From Phaeoceros laevis (Eukaryota; Anthocerotophyta; Anthocerotopsida; Notothyladales), in the NCBI GenBank assembly GCA_049999765.1, contig JBNGIQ010009359.1, positions 32,365 to 74,799 of the forward strand: a stretch of 42,435 nucleotides of DNA. Reading direction: 5' to 3'. Each line of letters starts with the position of its first letter. Position 1 is the stretch's first letter. Both the position numbers and the translations under genes were made by a program. This document shows, one piece after another, positions 19,301-30,700 of this stretch. Under the pieces are notes generated by a model that saw nothing but the letters and a program-made list of their open reading frames with translations, was not told where the DNA came from and did no database searches.

Positions 19301-21095
19301 TTCAATTGATGCTGAAAAGTCTATGATCTCGAAGGTATTTGCTGGGCTAACCAGGTGATTTCCTGTGCATGTAAGCCCATTATAGTGCTCTAACTGTGGT
19401 TTTTGATACTCAGCTTAAAACAGAATGTGGAAGCCAGTTCACAAACAAACTGGAAGGCATGTTCAAGGTAGTGCAGATCCCAAGTCTACCAAAGCTGCAC
19501 AGCACTTTTTCTTTTAAGCAGTTTCTAGAGAGGTTAAGAAAATAATGCAAAAAGATCCGAATTTGCAGGATATTGAGCTGTCGAGGGAGATAAATGAATC
19601 CTTTAGGCAGTCTTCACAGTCCAGGACTAAGCTTCCTTCTGGCATAGAGATGAACGTCCATGTTCTCACAACAGGGTAAGCTGTGGAACTTGTCATTAGT
19701 GGAGTACGATTGCTTTCATGTAATTAGGGTTTCCACTCTTCACTCTTCGAGTATTGTAAATGTTGATTTTTTACTCTGCCTGTGCAGGTATTGGCCAACT
19801 TACCCACCAATGGAAGTTCGGCTCCCACATGAGCTGAATGTCTATCAGGTCAGTGGGTCGAGTGCAGTTGTAGCTGTTGCAAGCCTCGTGATACATGAAA
19901 CTCTGTAATAGTAATGCAACCAGCTCAATTCACACCCAGTGTGACGCGGATACAGGATATATTTAAGGAGTTCTATCTCAGTAAGCACAGCGGGAGGCGC
20001 CTAATGTGGCAGAATTCGTTAGGGACCTGCGTTCTTAAAGCCAGCTATCCCAAGGGCAAGAAGGAGCTTTCTGTCTCTTTGTTCCAGGTTAGTTTGTTTG
20101 TAAACGACACTTCAAGTTCAGCTCTGATGGGTTGGTCTGCTGCGAGGGTGTATCAACAGGCTTGTGGCCTGACAAATTTCTGGCATTCTGGCAGACGGTG
20201 GTGTTGATGCTGTTCAACGATGCGCAAACACTCACCTTTCAGGAAATCAAGGACACGTCAGCTATAGAAGACAAGGAGCTACGGAGGACCCTGCAGTCAT
20301 TGGCTTGTGGAAAAGTTCGAGTTTTGTTGAAGGTACAGCCTTCCTACCAGTCAGCAAGCAAGCTAGGGATGAATGACGTTAGTGGCTTGCCTTGCTAACT
20401 TTCTTCCCGTGTGTTACTCACAGCAACCGAAAGGGAGGGAGGTAGATGATGATGACAGTTTTTCATTCAACGATGAGTTTGTTGCTCCACTGTTCAGGAT
20501 CAAGGTATGTGAATGGCTGCAGCTTGCTTCGCAGATCTCACACTGGAGCAAGCTGCAAAGATGTAGGCTGCTGGGTACTCAGAATCAGGTTGTGTCTGCC
20601 TTTCTCAGGTGAACGCAATCCAACTGAAGGAGACTGTGGAAGAGAACACTAGTACCACGGAGAGAGTGTTCCAGGACAGACAATACCAGGTTGGAGCAGC
20701 TCTTCACTCCAAAGCAGATGCTGTTTCTTCTAAGCTACGTGGAAAGTTGAGATTGAGTTTCAACAGCGTTTTCTGATCTACTATTGTGCTGGTCGCTGTG
20801 TTATGTTTAGATTGATGCTGCCATTGTACGGATCATGAAGACCAGGAAAGTGCTGAGCCATACACTGCTCATCACCGAGCTGTTCCAACAGGTAATAACC
20901 ATCCATGGAGTCTGTTTTAACAGTGCGCGCAACGATGTCAGGCTGAAAGTCCAGTCCTGCCTGTGACGGTGCTTGCTGCAGCTGAAGTTCCCAATCAAGC
21001 CAGCTGACTTGAAGAAACGAATTGAAAGCCTGATTGACCGTGAGTATTTGGAAAGAGATAAGAGCAACGCGCAAATCTACAACTACCTTGCCTGA
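16353..21095 (+). CDS. CUL4: Cullin-4, scaffold of CRL4 ubiquitin ligases
   Basis: Seventeen exons join in frame to 813 residues (Arabidopsis CUL4 has about 790): 16353-16662, 17423-17538, 17622-17968, 18131-18311, 18398-18520, 18623-18910, 18998-19123, 19233-19334, 19414-19467, 19569-19675, 19788-19848, 19956-20087, 20195-20332, 20424-20504, 20609-20689, 20811-20891 and 20982-21095. The plant-specific N-terminus ([12 protein letters not shown], then [20 protein letters not shown]) separates it from CUL1 and CUL3. Cullin repeats follow ([34 protein letters not shown]). The cullin homology domain carries [20 protein letters not shown], and the C-terminal winged helix contains [13 protein letters not shown], with Lys759 the expected NEDD8 site. 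It binds DDB1 at the N-terminus and RBX1 at the C-terminus, in nucleus and cytosol. Intron 1 (760 bp) is far longer than the rest (about 80-130 bp). Confidence 0.97.
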
Positions 21096-21861
21096 TAGAG
21101 CGTCGACAAGATGTTATCTACGAGCTATTTTTATGGACGATGATGCAAGAGGTTGGCCTGCACATTGGTAATGCCACTACCAATCCATGAGCCTCCCGAG
21201 TGTTGCTTAAAAAAGTACAGGTATGCGAGCTTCCGTAGGGCGCATGGCGCATGAGATGGGGCTTGAGATGTTGCCTGCCCCACTCTCCCCCTCGCTGAAC
21301 AGTTGAAGCAGTTTCAGTGGAGCAAGTCTGCACTACGCCAGTTGCTGTGAATATGAGCTGTGTACGACCCTCTTCCAACGGTTGAACGAGATGCCGTACT
21401 TATTCCGGGCTGTTCCAGATTTCCCACTTCCAAGCAGCGTGGCCGGTCGGTTGGCCATGTTCTGTTTTAAGGTCGTTGTTATCGAAGAATGCCTCCTTTG
21501 CAACGGCGAAGAATATTGGATTGTGCATTCGAGCTGGCGACGAATATTCCGGGGCCCGGGCAGTTATTTCGGACAAGACCGGCTGGCTCAACCGGAGTCT
21601 GCCTCGCAATAGCAAAGGCGTGCTGAGCGCTCAGCTGTCGTGCCGGTGCAACCGCTTGCCGCGTCCGGAAGCACCGGCTAAAGGATGCGCCACCCCGTAC
21701 GGCATGGCCGTGTGATATCCGACCATTGAAGGAGTGACATGATGGCGTGGCATGGCATGAATGGGAATACATTGGTGTGGATATACATATGGACATGAAA
21801 CTTTACTTTTCAGGTTTGGTTGTTGAATGCGAGGGGCTTAGGTGAGGAGGAGGAGGCAGCC
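21096..21861. other. Intergenic, CUL4 3' region and PITP leader
   Basis: No coding homology seen on either strand. A cttttcag-type acceptor at about 21805-21812, just before the PITP start, suggests a leader intron could end there. Confidence 0.45.
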
Positions 21862-23517
21862 ATGGTGTGTGTGTGGGAGTACCGGGTGGTTTTGCCCTTC
21901 ACGCTGGAGGAATACAAGATTGCGCAGCTCTACATGGTGGCCAAGTACAGCGCCAGCGAGTCCAATGGGAGCGATGGAGATGGCGTGGAGCTGCTCAAGA
22001 ATGAACCTTTTGAGGAGGATGATCGGAGGGGGCAGTACACGCACAAGCTCTACCATTTGGCCAGCAAGCTTCCCAGCTGGCTGGTAGGGCTGTTTCCAAA
22101 GAAGGCGCTGATGCTGGAGGAGGAGGCCTGGAACGCCTACCCCTACTGTATGACGGTTCTGAAGTGTCCCTTCTTCTCCAACTTCCGGCTGGTGCTGGAA
22201 ACCAGGCATGTCGCGGACAGAGGCACCACCGCCAACGCGCTGGATCTGGACGCCAAGACCTTGAAGAAGCGGATCGTGGATTTCATCGACATCGCCATGG
22301 ATCCGGTTGACAATTATGTGGAGGAGGAGGATCCCAGCAAGTTCCGCAGCAGCAAGACGGCCCGGGGCCCGTTGAAGGAGGGGTGGCAGCAGAGCTGCGA
22401 GCCGGTGATGTGCGCCTACAAGCTGGTGACGGTGGACGTTCCCTACTGGGGCTTCGGCTCCCGCCTGGAGAAATTCATCGGCAAGACGGCGCAGAGGAAG
22501 ATTTTCCTGGAAGGCCATCGCAAGTGCTTCTGCTGGCTGGACGAGTGGTTCGGCTTGACCATGGAGGACGTGAGGAGGATGGAGTACGAGACGGCGGAGG
22601 CCATTCGGAGGGCCAGAGCCATGGCCATCGGCAGGCCCGAGGAGGATGCCGCTGCTGCTTATTGTAATGGTGCGGAGGTGCTGGGATCGGGCGATGATGA
22701 TGCCTCGGCCAGGGCTGCTGCCGCAGAGGAGGCTTCCGACACCGCCACGGCACTCAGGCACGACGGTAGTGGTGGCGGTGCTGGCCCGGTCAAGGAGCTC
22801 AGCAGCTTCAACAGCAGGAAGGACTACTCCAGATCCAACTCCAGGGAACTGGCCAGCCCCCGGCTGCTGAGGCCTCCCAGCCTGGTCGGACCGTCTGTGG
22901 CGGTAGGGATCACCACGCTCTCTGCATCGGACCTGGACTCGGAATCCTTCGTCACTTCCAGCACCGTGCCGACCCCCTCCATGCGGTCTCCTCGGGCCAG
23001 CGGAGTGTTCAGGTCTGCCAGGAACTCCTTCACGGAGGAGAGGAAGAGGAGTCCCTCCAAGGCCGCCTTCCACCACGCGGAATCCTACGAGTTCCTCCCG
23101 AGCTTGGAGTCCAGCGCCGAGAGGAATGCCTCCAGCAGCTGGCACATTTCCCCCTCCACATCCAGCGCAAGCGGCATCGACACCACCGAGGCGGACGTGA
23201 TGTCCCAGTGCGTTGATGTCCTGGACAGAGCGATAGCCTGGACCAAAGTGCGGGCCGCTCAGGGGCCTTCTGCATCTGTTGCTGCTGCTTCTCGTGCTTT
23301 ATCTGCCGCTGTCCCTGCCCCTCCTTCTGCTGGTGTGTCTGCTTCTGTGCCCTCCCCTACTGCTGCGGACAAGGACTCCGGCTCCAGCCATGGCAAGAAG
23401 CAGCCGTCCAGCTTGCCTGAGGAGGTGAAGAGCAGCAGCACTCCGTTCAATCTGGACTACTATGTCTCAGTGCTGGACAGGGCTGTGTCGCTTCTCATCA
23501 AGAGAAGGCAACAATAA
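21862..23517 (+). CDS. Class I phosphatidylinositol transfer protein (START-like) with long C-terminal tail
   Basis: One exon, 551 residues. Residues 1-260 match animal-type PITP-alpha throughout: MVCVWEYRVVLPFTLEEY, GQYTHKLYHL, EEAWNAYPYCMT, EEEDPSKFRSSKTARGPL, PVMCAYKLVTV and FCWLDEWFGLTMEDVRRME. The lipid head-group residues known in PITP-alpha (Thr59, Lys61, Asn90) are at 60, 62 and 91. The membrane-inserting Trp pair is YW here. Such proteins move phosphatidylinositol and phosphatidylcholine between membranes and feed phosphoinositide kinases. The remaining about 290 residues are low-complexity Ser/Ala-rich, with a short end segment (NLDYYVSVLDRAVSLLIKRR) that repeats an earlier CVDVLDRAIAWTKVR. 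This may be a duplicated amphipathic helix. I chose the ATG directly before the conserved EYRV. Confidence 0.93.
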   Translation: MVCVWEYRVVLPFTLEEYKIAQLYMVAKYSASESNGSDGDGVELLKNEPFEEDDRRGQYTHKLYHLASKLPSWLVGLFPKKALMLEEEAWNAYPYCMTVLKCPFFSNFRLVLETRHVADRGTTANALDLDAKTLKKRIVDFIDIAMDPVDNYVEEEDPSKFRSSKTARGPLKEGWQQSCEPVMCAYKLVTVDVPYWGFGSRLEKFIGKTAQRKIFLEGHRKCFCWLDEWFGLTMEDVRRMEYETAEAIRRARAMAIGRPEEDAAAAYCNGAEVLGSGDDDASARAAAAEEASDTATALRHDGSGGGAGPVKELSSFNSRKDYSRSNSRELASPRLLRPPSLVGPSVAVGITTLSASDLDSESFVTSSTVPTPSMRSPRASGVFRSARNSFTEERKRSPSKAAFHHAESYEFLPSLESSAERNASSSWHISPSTSSASGIDTTEADVMSQCVDVLDRAIAWTKVRAAQGPSASVAAASRALSAAVPAPPSAGVSASVPSPTAADKDSGSSHGKKQPSSLPEEVKSSSTPFNLDYYVSVLDRAVSLLIKRRQQ

Positions 23518-24706
23518 CAGCAGGCTCGTCCTCACAGGAGGAGGTGTTGGTAGGTTTTCAGAGCAGCAAAAGCTGCCCTCTCTTTCATTAGGTTCAATGA
23601 CCGTTGAAGCTGAAATAACCTGCGAGAGTGCGACTTCAACTTGCAGTTTGAGGGCACAAATCATGACCTCAATCTCGCATCTTTGGTGCAACCAACAATT
23701 GCCCATTCCTAATTTGCATCCCACCCGATACGAATTGTCTGTGCCGGTCGACACTTCTGGAGTAGAACTTCTCCTGATTGGGGGCTTGTAGCTTCAAAAA
23801 CAAATTCATGACAATCTGTTTCCCGAACCCCAATCGTCATGAATCCTCCTTCCTCGGATCGTTCTTGGCGTGGTATGAGGGATGCATCCGATGCACCAGT
23901 GCACCAGTCCGATGTACTGGTGCAAGAACTATAACTTAGTCTACGAGTCAGTGATGAGTCACTAAAGGCACAAGGCATAATCGCGAAGTAATCAGAGTTC
24001 AGTGATCATGAAGTTTGTTTCCGACATGACTTCCAATGTTTGTATCTCAGTAATCTCACTTCCGAATGTCAAAAGCTATGACTGAATAACTTGTGCGCTT
24101 TATGATGTGGACTACGGCATCCTAAGACTCAGATGCAGTCCGCGGAAAGCGGAGAGGTGGGCAAGTGTGCTGTTGCAATTAAAACTAATATTCGCTGACG
24201 AGTGTGAAGCAGCCGGACAGAGTCATCTTCCTTCCTCGGATACCATTTTTCTTGTCCGTGCGGCGTCCGGGTCCAATCCCAGCCAATGGCTGATGAAAGT
24301 TTGCATGTACATGCACTCAAGCAGGCTCTGGCCCGGCCCCTGTCCTGTCCGAAACGCTGATGTCTTCCCTCTCCCCTGACGTATTACAGTCCTTTCTTCT
24401 TTCCTCGCACCAACTGCATTCAGTGCCAGAATTGTCCGACGGAGGCACGCGGGGTACAGAATTTTTGCACGGGGAATTAAGAGCTGCAGCATTGCCAGAG
24501 AAATTCCTCATACTGACCAGCAGCAGCTTGCGCGCCGTAGCAGAGACAGCTGCAGGAGGGGGACGCCTTTCGCTTTCCTATTGTGAGCAGGCGTCTGCAT
24601 TGCCTGAATTCTTAGTTTAAGCTGGCCGCCTTCTATTTTGGCGTCCTGCGCGCTCGGCTTTGGCCAAGACCTGCTGTGTGAGTGATTTCCTGCGGAGAGG
24701 AGTCTG
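23518..24706. other. Intergenic, PITP 3' region and Dicer upstream region
   Basis: No gene recognised in about 1.2 kb. A small repeat and hairpin lies at 23893-23923: gcaccagt occurs twice in tandem and its complement actggtgc follows after 7 bp. The last about 100 bp are probably Dicer leader. Confidence 0.5.
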
Positions 24707-27700
24707 ATGGAGGCCTGCGCGATGGAAACCGACGGCGATCCCGGCGGTGATGCCAGGACAGGGAAGCGGAAGAGGGTTGAGGATGACATTGCAGGTGAAA
24801 GAGGTGCTCTGGACCCGCTGAAGCATGAGAAGCGCCACCAGCGGTCAGAGAGCAGGAAAAAGAAGAAGCAATCGAACGTGAGTGTCACCAGAAAGCAGAG
24901 GCAGAAAATTGGCATCGAGCAAGAGGCCAATCAGCTGGTGCCTCAAGATCCCGAGTCTATTGCTCGAAGGTGAGATTGGCTCACCTGAGCGCCGCCGCCA
25001 ATGCTGGCTGGAAAGGCACGAGAACTGAGCTTGTATTTGCTTTGTTCCAGGTATCAGCTGGAGGTGTTGGAGATGGCCAGGAAGCGGAACGTCATTGTCT
25101 ACCTTGAAACTGGATTGGGAAAGACTCTCATCGCCGTCTTGCTGATGAAGGACATGGCTAACCGGCTGCGGGATCCAGTAAAGAAACGCATAGCCGTGTT
25201 TCTTGTCCCCAAGGTTATCCTTGCTGACCAGGTAAGTCACGTCTCAAGCCTGTTCCTGCCTGTCAAATTGTCAAGTACTCCGGACTCACTGAAGTTTGTC
25301 TTGCACAGCAACTGGAGGTCATCAGAGTCCACACCAACTTCAAGGCAGAGTCATATTATGGTTCCAAAGGTGTTGACTCGTTTGACCTCAAGCAGTGGCA
25401 GAAGGAGGTGAACGACCATGAGGTGAGGACCTGTTTGCCATGGCCGTAAATCTTTTTACAGTAATGTGTAACCACCCCTGTCTGGCTAAGATGCTGTGGT
25501 CTGTAGGTGATGGTAATGACCCCGCAAGTATTCCTGGATGCTTTGAGGTCAGCGAAAATGAAGATGGATTTGGTGGAGCTTCTCATCATGGACGAGTGTC
25601 ATCATGCGAGGAAGAAAGACGCGTATGCTAGAATCATGGAGGTGACTGCCAGTGTCCATCCCTGAAGTTCGAGAATCTCGCTAACATCCTATGCCCAGAC
25701 GGCACATAATTCTTTTACAACAATGCAGGAGTATTACCATTTGTCGGAGCATAAACCGAAAGTGCTGGGTTTGACGGCTTCTCCTGGTCAGCAAGGTGAG
25801 ACCCATCAGTCCTTAAGGACCACATAGCTTGGAGACAGTGTTGATAGCTTTGTTTCAAGTTGAGCAGGAGCCCAGCAAAGGGCTTACCTGCAACAGAGAG
25901 TCCTGAGTCTAGGCATATCCTGTATTAGGTGCCAAATCTAAAGGCAACTGTGAAGACAGGATCAAAGAGCTTGAGAGAATGTTGGATGCTCAGGTTAAGA
26001 TTGCTCATCTTCATGTCTGAGGTGGCTATAACGTTCTTGATAGTGACTGTGGTTGGTCTATACTTCAACCACGGCTCATCTCTCTTGGCATGACCTGAAC
26101 CAGGTCTGTACACCAAAAGATCGGGTTGGACTGGAATTGCATGTGCCAACTCCAGAGGAAAAAGCAGCTTATTATTATCAGGGACCAACGGCCTCCCCTG
26201 ACTCTCAGTTGCCTACCTTGGCTGATTTACGAGATAAGGTACAGATCTGAGCAGGCGTGCTTATCAAGAAAAGACTCTGCGATTCGTCGTGACTGTGCTT
26301 ATTGATCCCGTTGTGTATTCAGTACGCAGTGCTAAGTGTTGATGAGAGCAAGGTTTCGGGGCAGACAACAAGTTTTCAAGATGAGAAGGGAGCTGCCAAA
26401 AGGCTCAAAAAGCATATCAGTAGACTACATGGGTCAGTTGTGCACTGTATCGAGGAGCTGGGATACTGGTGTGCTTTGAAGGTATTATACTAACACTTTG
26501 GCCTCAGAATCTGCTGTCGTACTTATTTTTCCTTGCTGTCGTGTAGCCAAGGATGTGCACCGTGTTTCTTCTAGGCTGTGGATAAACTGTTGAAAGAAGA
26601 CTTGTCACCGGCCACGATGGAGTATTTGGATGTCGAATTGCTCAGTCACATCAAAAAACATGAGAAAGGCTTCTTGCAAGAAGCTCTTGAGGTCCTTCAC
26701 TCTGGTGTTGGGACAGGTATATCTTGTGTCCTCTTGTCACAGAACCTGGCTTGGCATTGCTGCTTCAGCTTATTTTGCAGGATCATGGTTTTTCTGGTGA
26801 TTCTGAACAGAATCATCGGGACTTTTGTGCAGAAAGCTTATGCAAGGACCTTGTGACAGCAAAGGTGAAGCGGCTGGTGGAGGTGTTATTGGGATTCCGG
26901 TGAGAGGCTTTTTGAGGTTTTACGAAATTATTCATTCTTGCGTTCGAGGGACAACAAACTGAATTCAAAGGGACATGCTGTGCTCTGCGGTATGATTGAT
27001 GCTTGGTTTATATAATATCACTAACACACCGAGGTTTCTGCTGTTGTTTCAGGCATACAGAGGATTTGCGGTGCATTGTCTTTGTTGAAAGGGTGATTGG
27101 CACCGTTGGCCTCTCGGAACTTGTTAACTGCCTCAGTAAACTTGGTTCACTTTCTTTCCTCAGATGTGCGTATCTCACTGGTAGTAACGGTTCTTACATG
27201 GATGCCACCACTCGCAAGCAGCAGGAGGACGTCTTGAGGGACTTCCGATCCGGCAAGGTGAGAAGCTGAATCTTTTTTCACAAGTAAGGTAAGCTTCTTG
27301 CTGCTTGCTTGGTTGACTGTTGGGATGTATGACTGTTGGGTGCAGGTGAACATCATCATGGCTACTGATGTTGCGGAGGAAGGTCTGGATGTTCAAGGGT
27401 GCAATGCAGTTGTACGCTTTGATCTACCTAAGACAGTAACGAGCTACATTCAATCTCGTGGTCGTGCTCGTCGTCCAGCGTCTGAATACGTTTTCCTATT
27501 ACAAGGGTTGGTGCATGCAACGACTAACCTTGAAGTATTGTTCCAAGCTGTGTACCTTCTGTCCTATCCACAGTTTCGAATCATAGTATTCGCTCTGTGA
27601 CAGGAATGCTGGTCAAGAGGTTAAGATCCGGAAGTTGAAGTGTGATGAAAGAGAAATGAAGGCACTGGCACTTGATCGCCTTGAGGAGGCAGTTATAGAG

Positions 27701-30700
27701 CCCTTGGCACCGTCACATACAGGTATTCTTGAGTCGTACAAAGTGGAAACAACCGGGGCTGTAGTGAACACGGACTCAAGCATAAGCCTTGTGTATCGCT
27801 ACTGCAGCAAGCTCCCAAAAGATAGGTATGTCTATTGTAATGTTTTCCTGACGGTTTGTCAGAGTGTTATTGTGTGCAGGTGTTTGCCTCTAATACACTG
27901 TACATGACCAGCAAACTTTTGCACTCTCTATGCTCAGGTTTTACAATCCCAGACCCGATTTCTGCTTTTCAAAAGCTGAAGATGGTCAGCATGTGTGTGT
28001 TTTAACTCTACCTTCGAATGCGTTGGTTCATCAAGTCGTCGGTCCCCCTAGAGAGTCTCCTGCTTCGGCGAAGAAGGCCGTTTGCTTAAAAGCCTGTGAG
28101 AATCTCCATCAGTTAGGGGCTTTGGATGACCACTTGCTTCCAGTCACAGACAATGATCGTGACGAAACATTGTCTGGCAGCAAGAACAACAGGAGTCAAA
28201 GACGAGGTCTGCGTCTTACTCCTTGAATCTTCTCAGTTCATTTTTGTCTCTGAGTCGTTGATATTGATCAGTTTGATGTTGGCATCAGGTATCACAAAAC
28301 AGAAGGAGTTACACTCATCTATTGTAACCAAAGGTCTTCAAGGTTGTTGGGGCCATAGCAAAACAAGTCTGTCGTTTTATGCTTATGTCATGACGTTCAC
28401 ACAAAGTTTTGGCGAGGAGAAGGAGTACTCGGACTTCGTTCTCCTTTTAGAGTCGGAGCTCGACAACAATGCAGCAGAACTTGTTGTGCAGCTAACGTTA
28501 AGAGTTGGCCAGGAGGTGACAGCAAGCTTAGCTCCTGCCTCGATAGTTCACCTGGACGCCAAGGAGGTCTTAACTAAACCGTTCAACCAATGCCTTCCCG
28601 TGTTTGGCACATAATCTTCTGTCTGGTCATACTGTCTGTCGGTGCTGCCACTGTTTGGTCCGTCTTTTTTGAAATAACAGCAGTAAGAAGCAGCAAGCAG
28701 CTGACCTTTCCATGAAACAGGTCGAAGATGCCAAGAAGTTCCAGGAGGTCCTATTTAATGGGATGTTTAGCAGACTGGTATCTCGTTCACAAACGGGATC
28801 TGGATCATCATCCTGGACGGCCAATTATCTTTGTTCTTCCATAGAAAACATGGATAGGCTGTGGGCCTACTCCAGAGTGTACTTGCTTTTGCCCTTAGCA
28901 AGGAGGAGAGATGGTGCTCTTCTCAAAGCACTGCAAAACCAGGAGCAGTCGTTTATTGACTGGGATTGTGTTCAGCAAGGAGCTCATGTGGCAGACGTCG
29001 TGGCCAAGCCGAGCACAAAAGATTCATGTGTCTCCCCAGACTGTGCCGAGCAGATCATCGGCACAGCCATAGTTACACGTCACACCGGAAGAATATACTT
29101 GGTTACCAAGATTAAGCAGGAGATAAACGGCCACAGTGTGTTCCCTGTGGACAACGGGCAGCCAGATCACACATCGTCGGAGACAATGACATATGAAGCC
29201 TACTTCAGAAACAAGTATGTATTCGGTTTTTGCTCTGCCATCAGTGTGACGAGAAAGGAGGAAAGGTACAGAGGGTGAGATCTGTCAAGTGGTCAAGTTG
29301 AGTTCGTGTGCTGACAAGGTGCTGTGGCGACATTAGGTACGGTGAGCACCTAAGGTACCCAATGCATGCATTCCTCCAGGCAAAGCACTCTCACCGCATA
29401 CGAAATATGCTGATCCGTTCTACACAGCTAGGTATGTTGCTGAAAGGCTGCAGGACTGTATTAGATGGGCGAACTGTATTAGAATTTGCCACTGACAACT
29501 TTATGTCATGTGCAGTGGATACGCGACATGCTGGAAAAGACCTCAAGTATGCACACCTTCCTCCGGAGCTGTGCATTCCAACGGGACTCCCAAGCTCAAT
29601 AATCCACACGGCATACCTGATCCCCTCTGTAATGCACCATCTTGATGCACTGCTGCAAGCCAGCCAGCTGCAGAAGGAAATCATAACCGCCGTACCGCAG
29701 TGCCCGAGTATTCCGTTAATTCAGGTATCTCCAGCTCACTCGCTATCATTGGTTGCAAGGATTTCAGACCAGGTTCATGGTTTACTCAGTTCTGTTTGTT
29801 TCTTGCTAGATCGTAGAGGCTTTAACGACATCCAGGTGTCTTCAACATTTTTCTCTAGAGAGATTGGAGATGTTGGGTGACTCATTTTTGAAGTATGCAG
29901 TCACTCGGCATCTATTCTTGACATACCAAAACAAGCATGAGGGGCAGTTAACAGCTCGACGAGTCCGAGCCATTCGCAATACAACACTCTACCAGCTCTC
30001 TGTGGCTCGAAATTTGCCGGTAAGCATTTCTGGGCCATTATAACTCAAGCAGGTTAGGTGTTCCTGCTTCACCATAATGCTGTAATACGGTGTGTTGTTT
30101 TGTCTTCCAGGCGTACATCAGGGATGAAGTCTTCAACCCAAAACGATGGCTTGCTCCTGGCATGAAGGGCAGGTTCACTGAAGTCTGCCAGTGTGACCTG
30201 GCTGAGCTCGAGGTTTTTCTTGAGCAAAAAACTGAAGCGGAGAAAAATGGCATGTCAAGAACCAAAGCAAGTTTCAGAAAAGTTGGTAAAAGCTGCATTG
30301 AGGGCCATCGTTGGCTGTGCTTGAAGACTATGGCCGATGTGGTGGAGGCTTTGATAGGAACGTATCTCATATCAGGTGGTGAAGATGGCGCGTTGGGTTT
30401 CATGAGGTGGATTGGAATTGATGTTGACTACGATGTGAAGACAGCACAGACAGTGAGGGAGCAGGTATTGATCAAACCAGAAGTTTTGGAGAGTGTCCAT
30501 TTGGATCAACTTGAAAGCTGTCTCGGCTACACTTTCTGCAACAAAGCTCTGCTGGTAGAGGCATTGACTCATGCATCTCAGCAAGATGGCCCTGGTGCCC
30601 GCTGCTACCAGGTTTGCACCTTTGACAAGGGTTGCTGTTCCATTATTTGGTGACTCGCATGCTTTCTATAACTCTGAGACTAAAGCTTACTTTCTGAGCA

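Noticed and set aside
21838-23145. Long open frame of about 435 codons on the minus strand
   Set aside because: It is antisense to the PITP gene. The GC-rich third positions of the PITP codons remove stops from the opposite strand, and the protein is low-complexity with no family resemblance.
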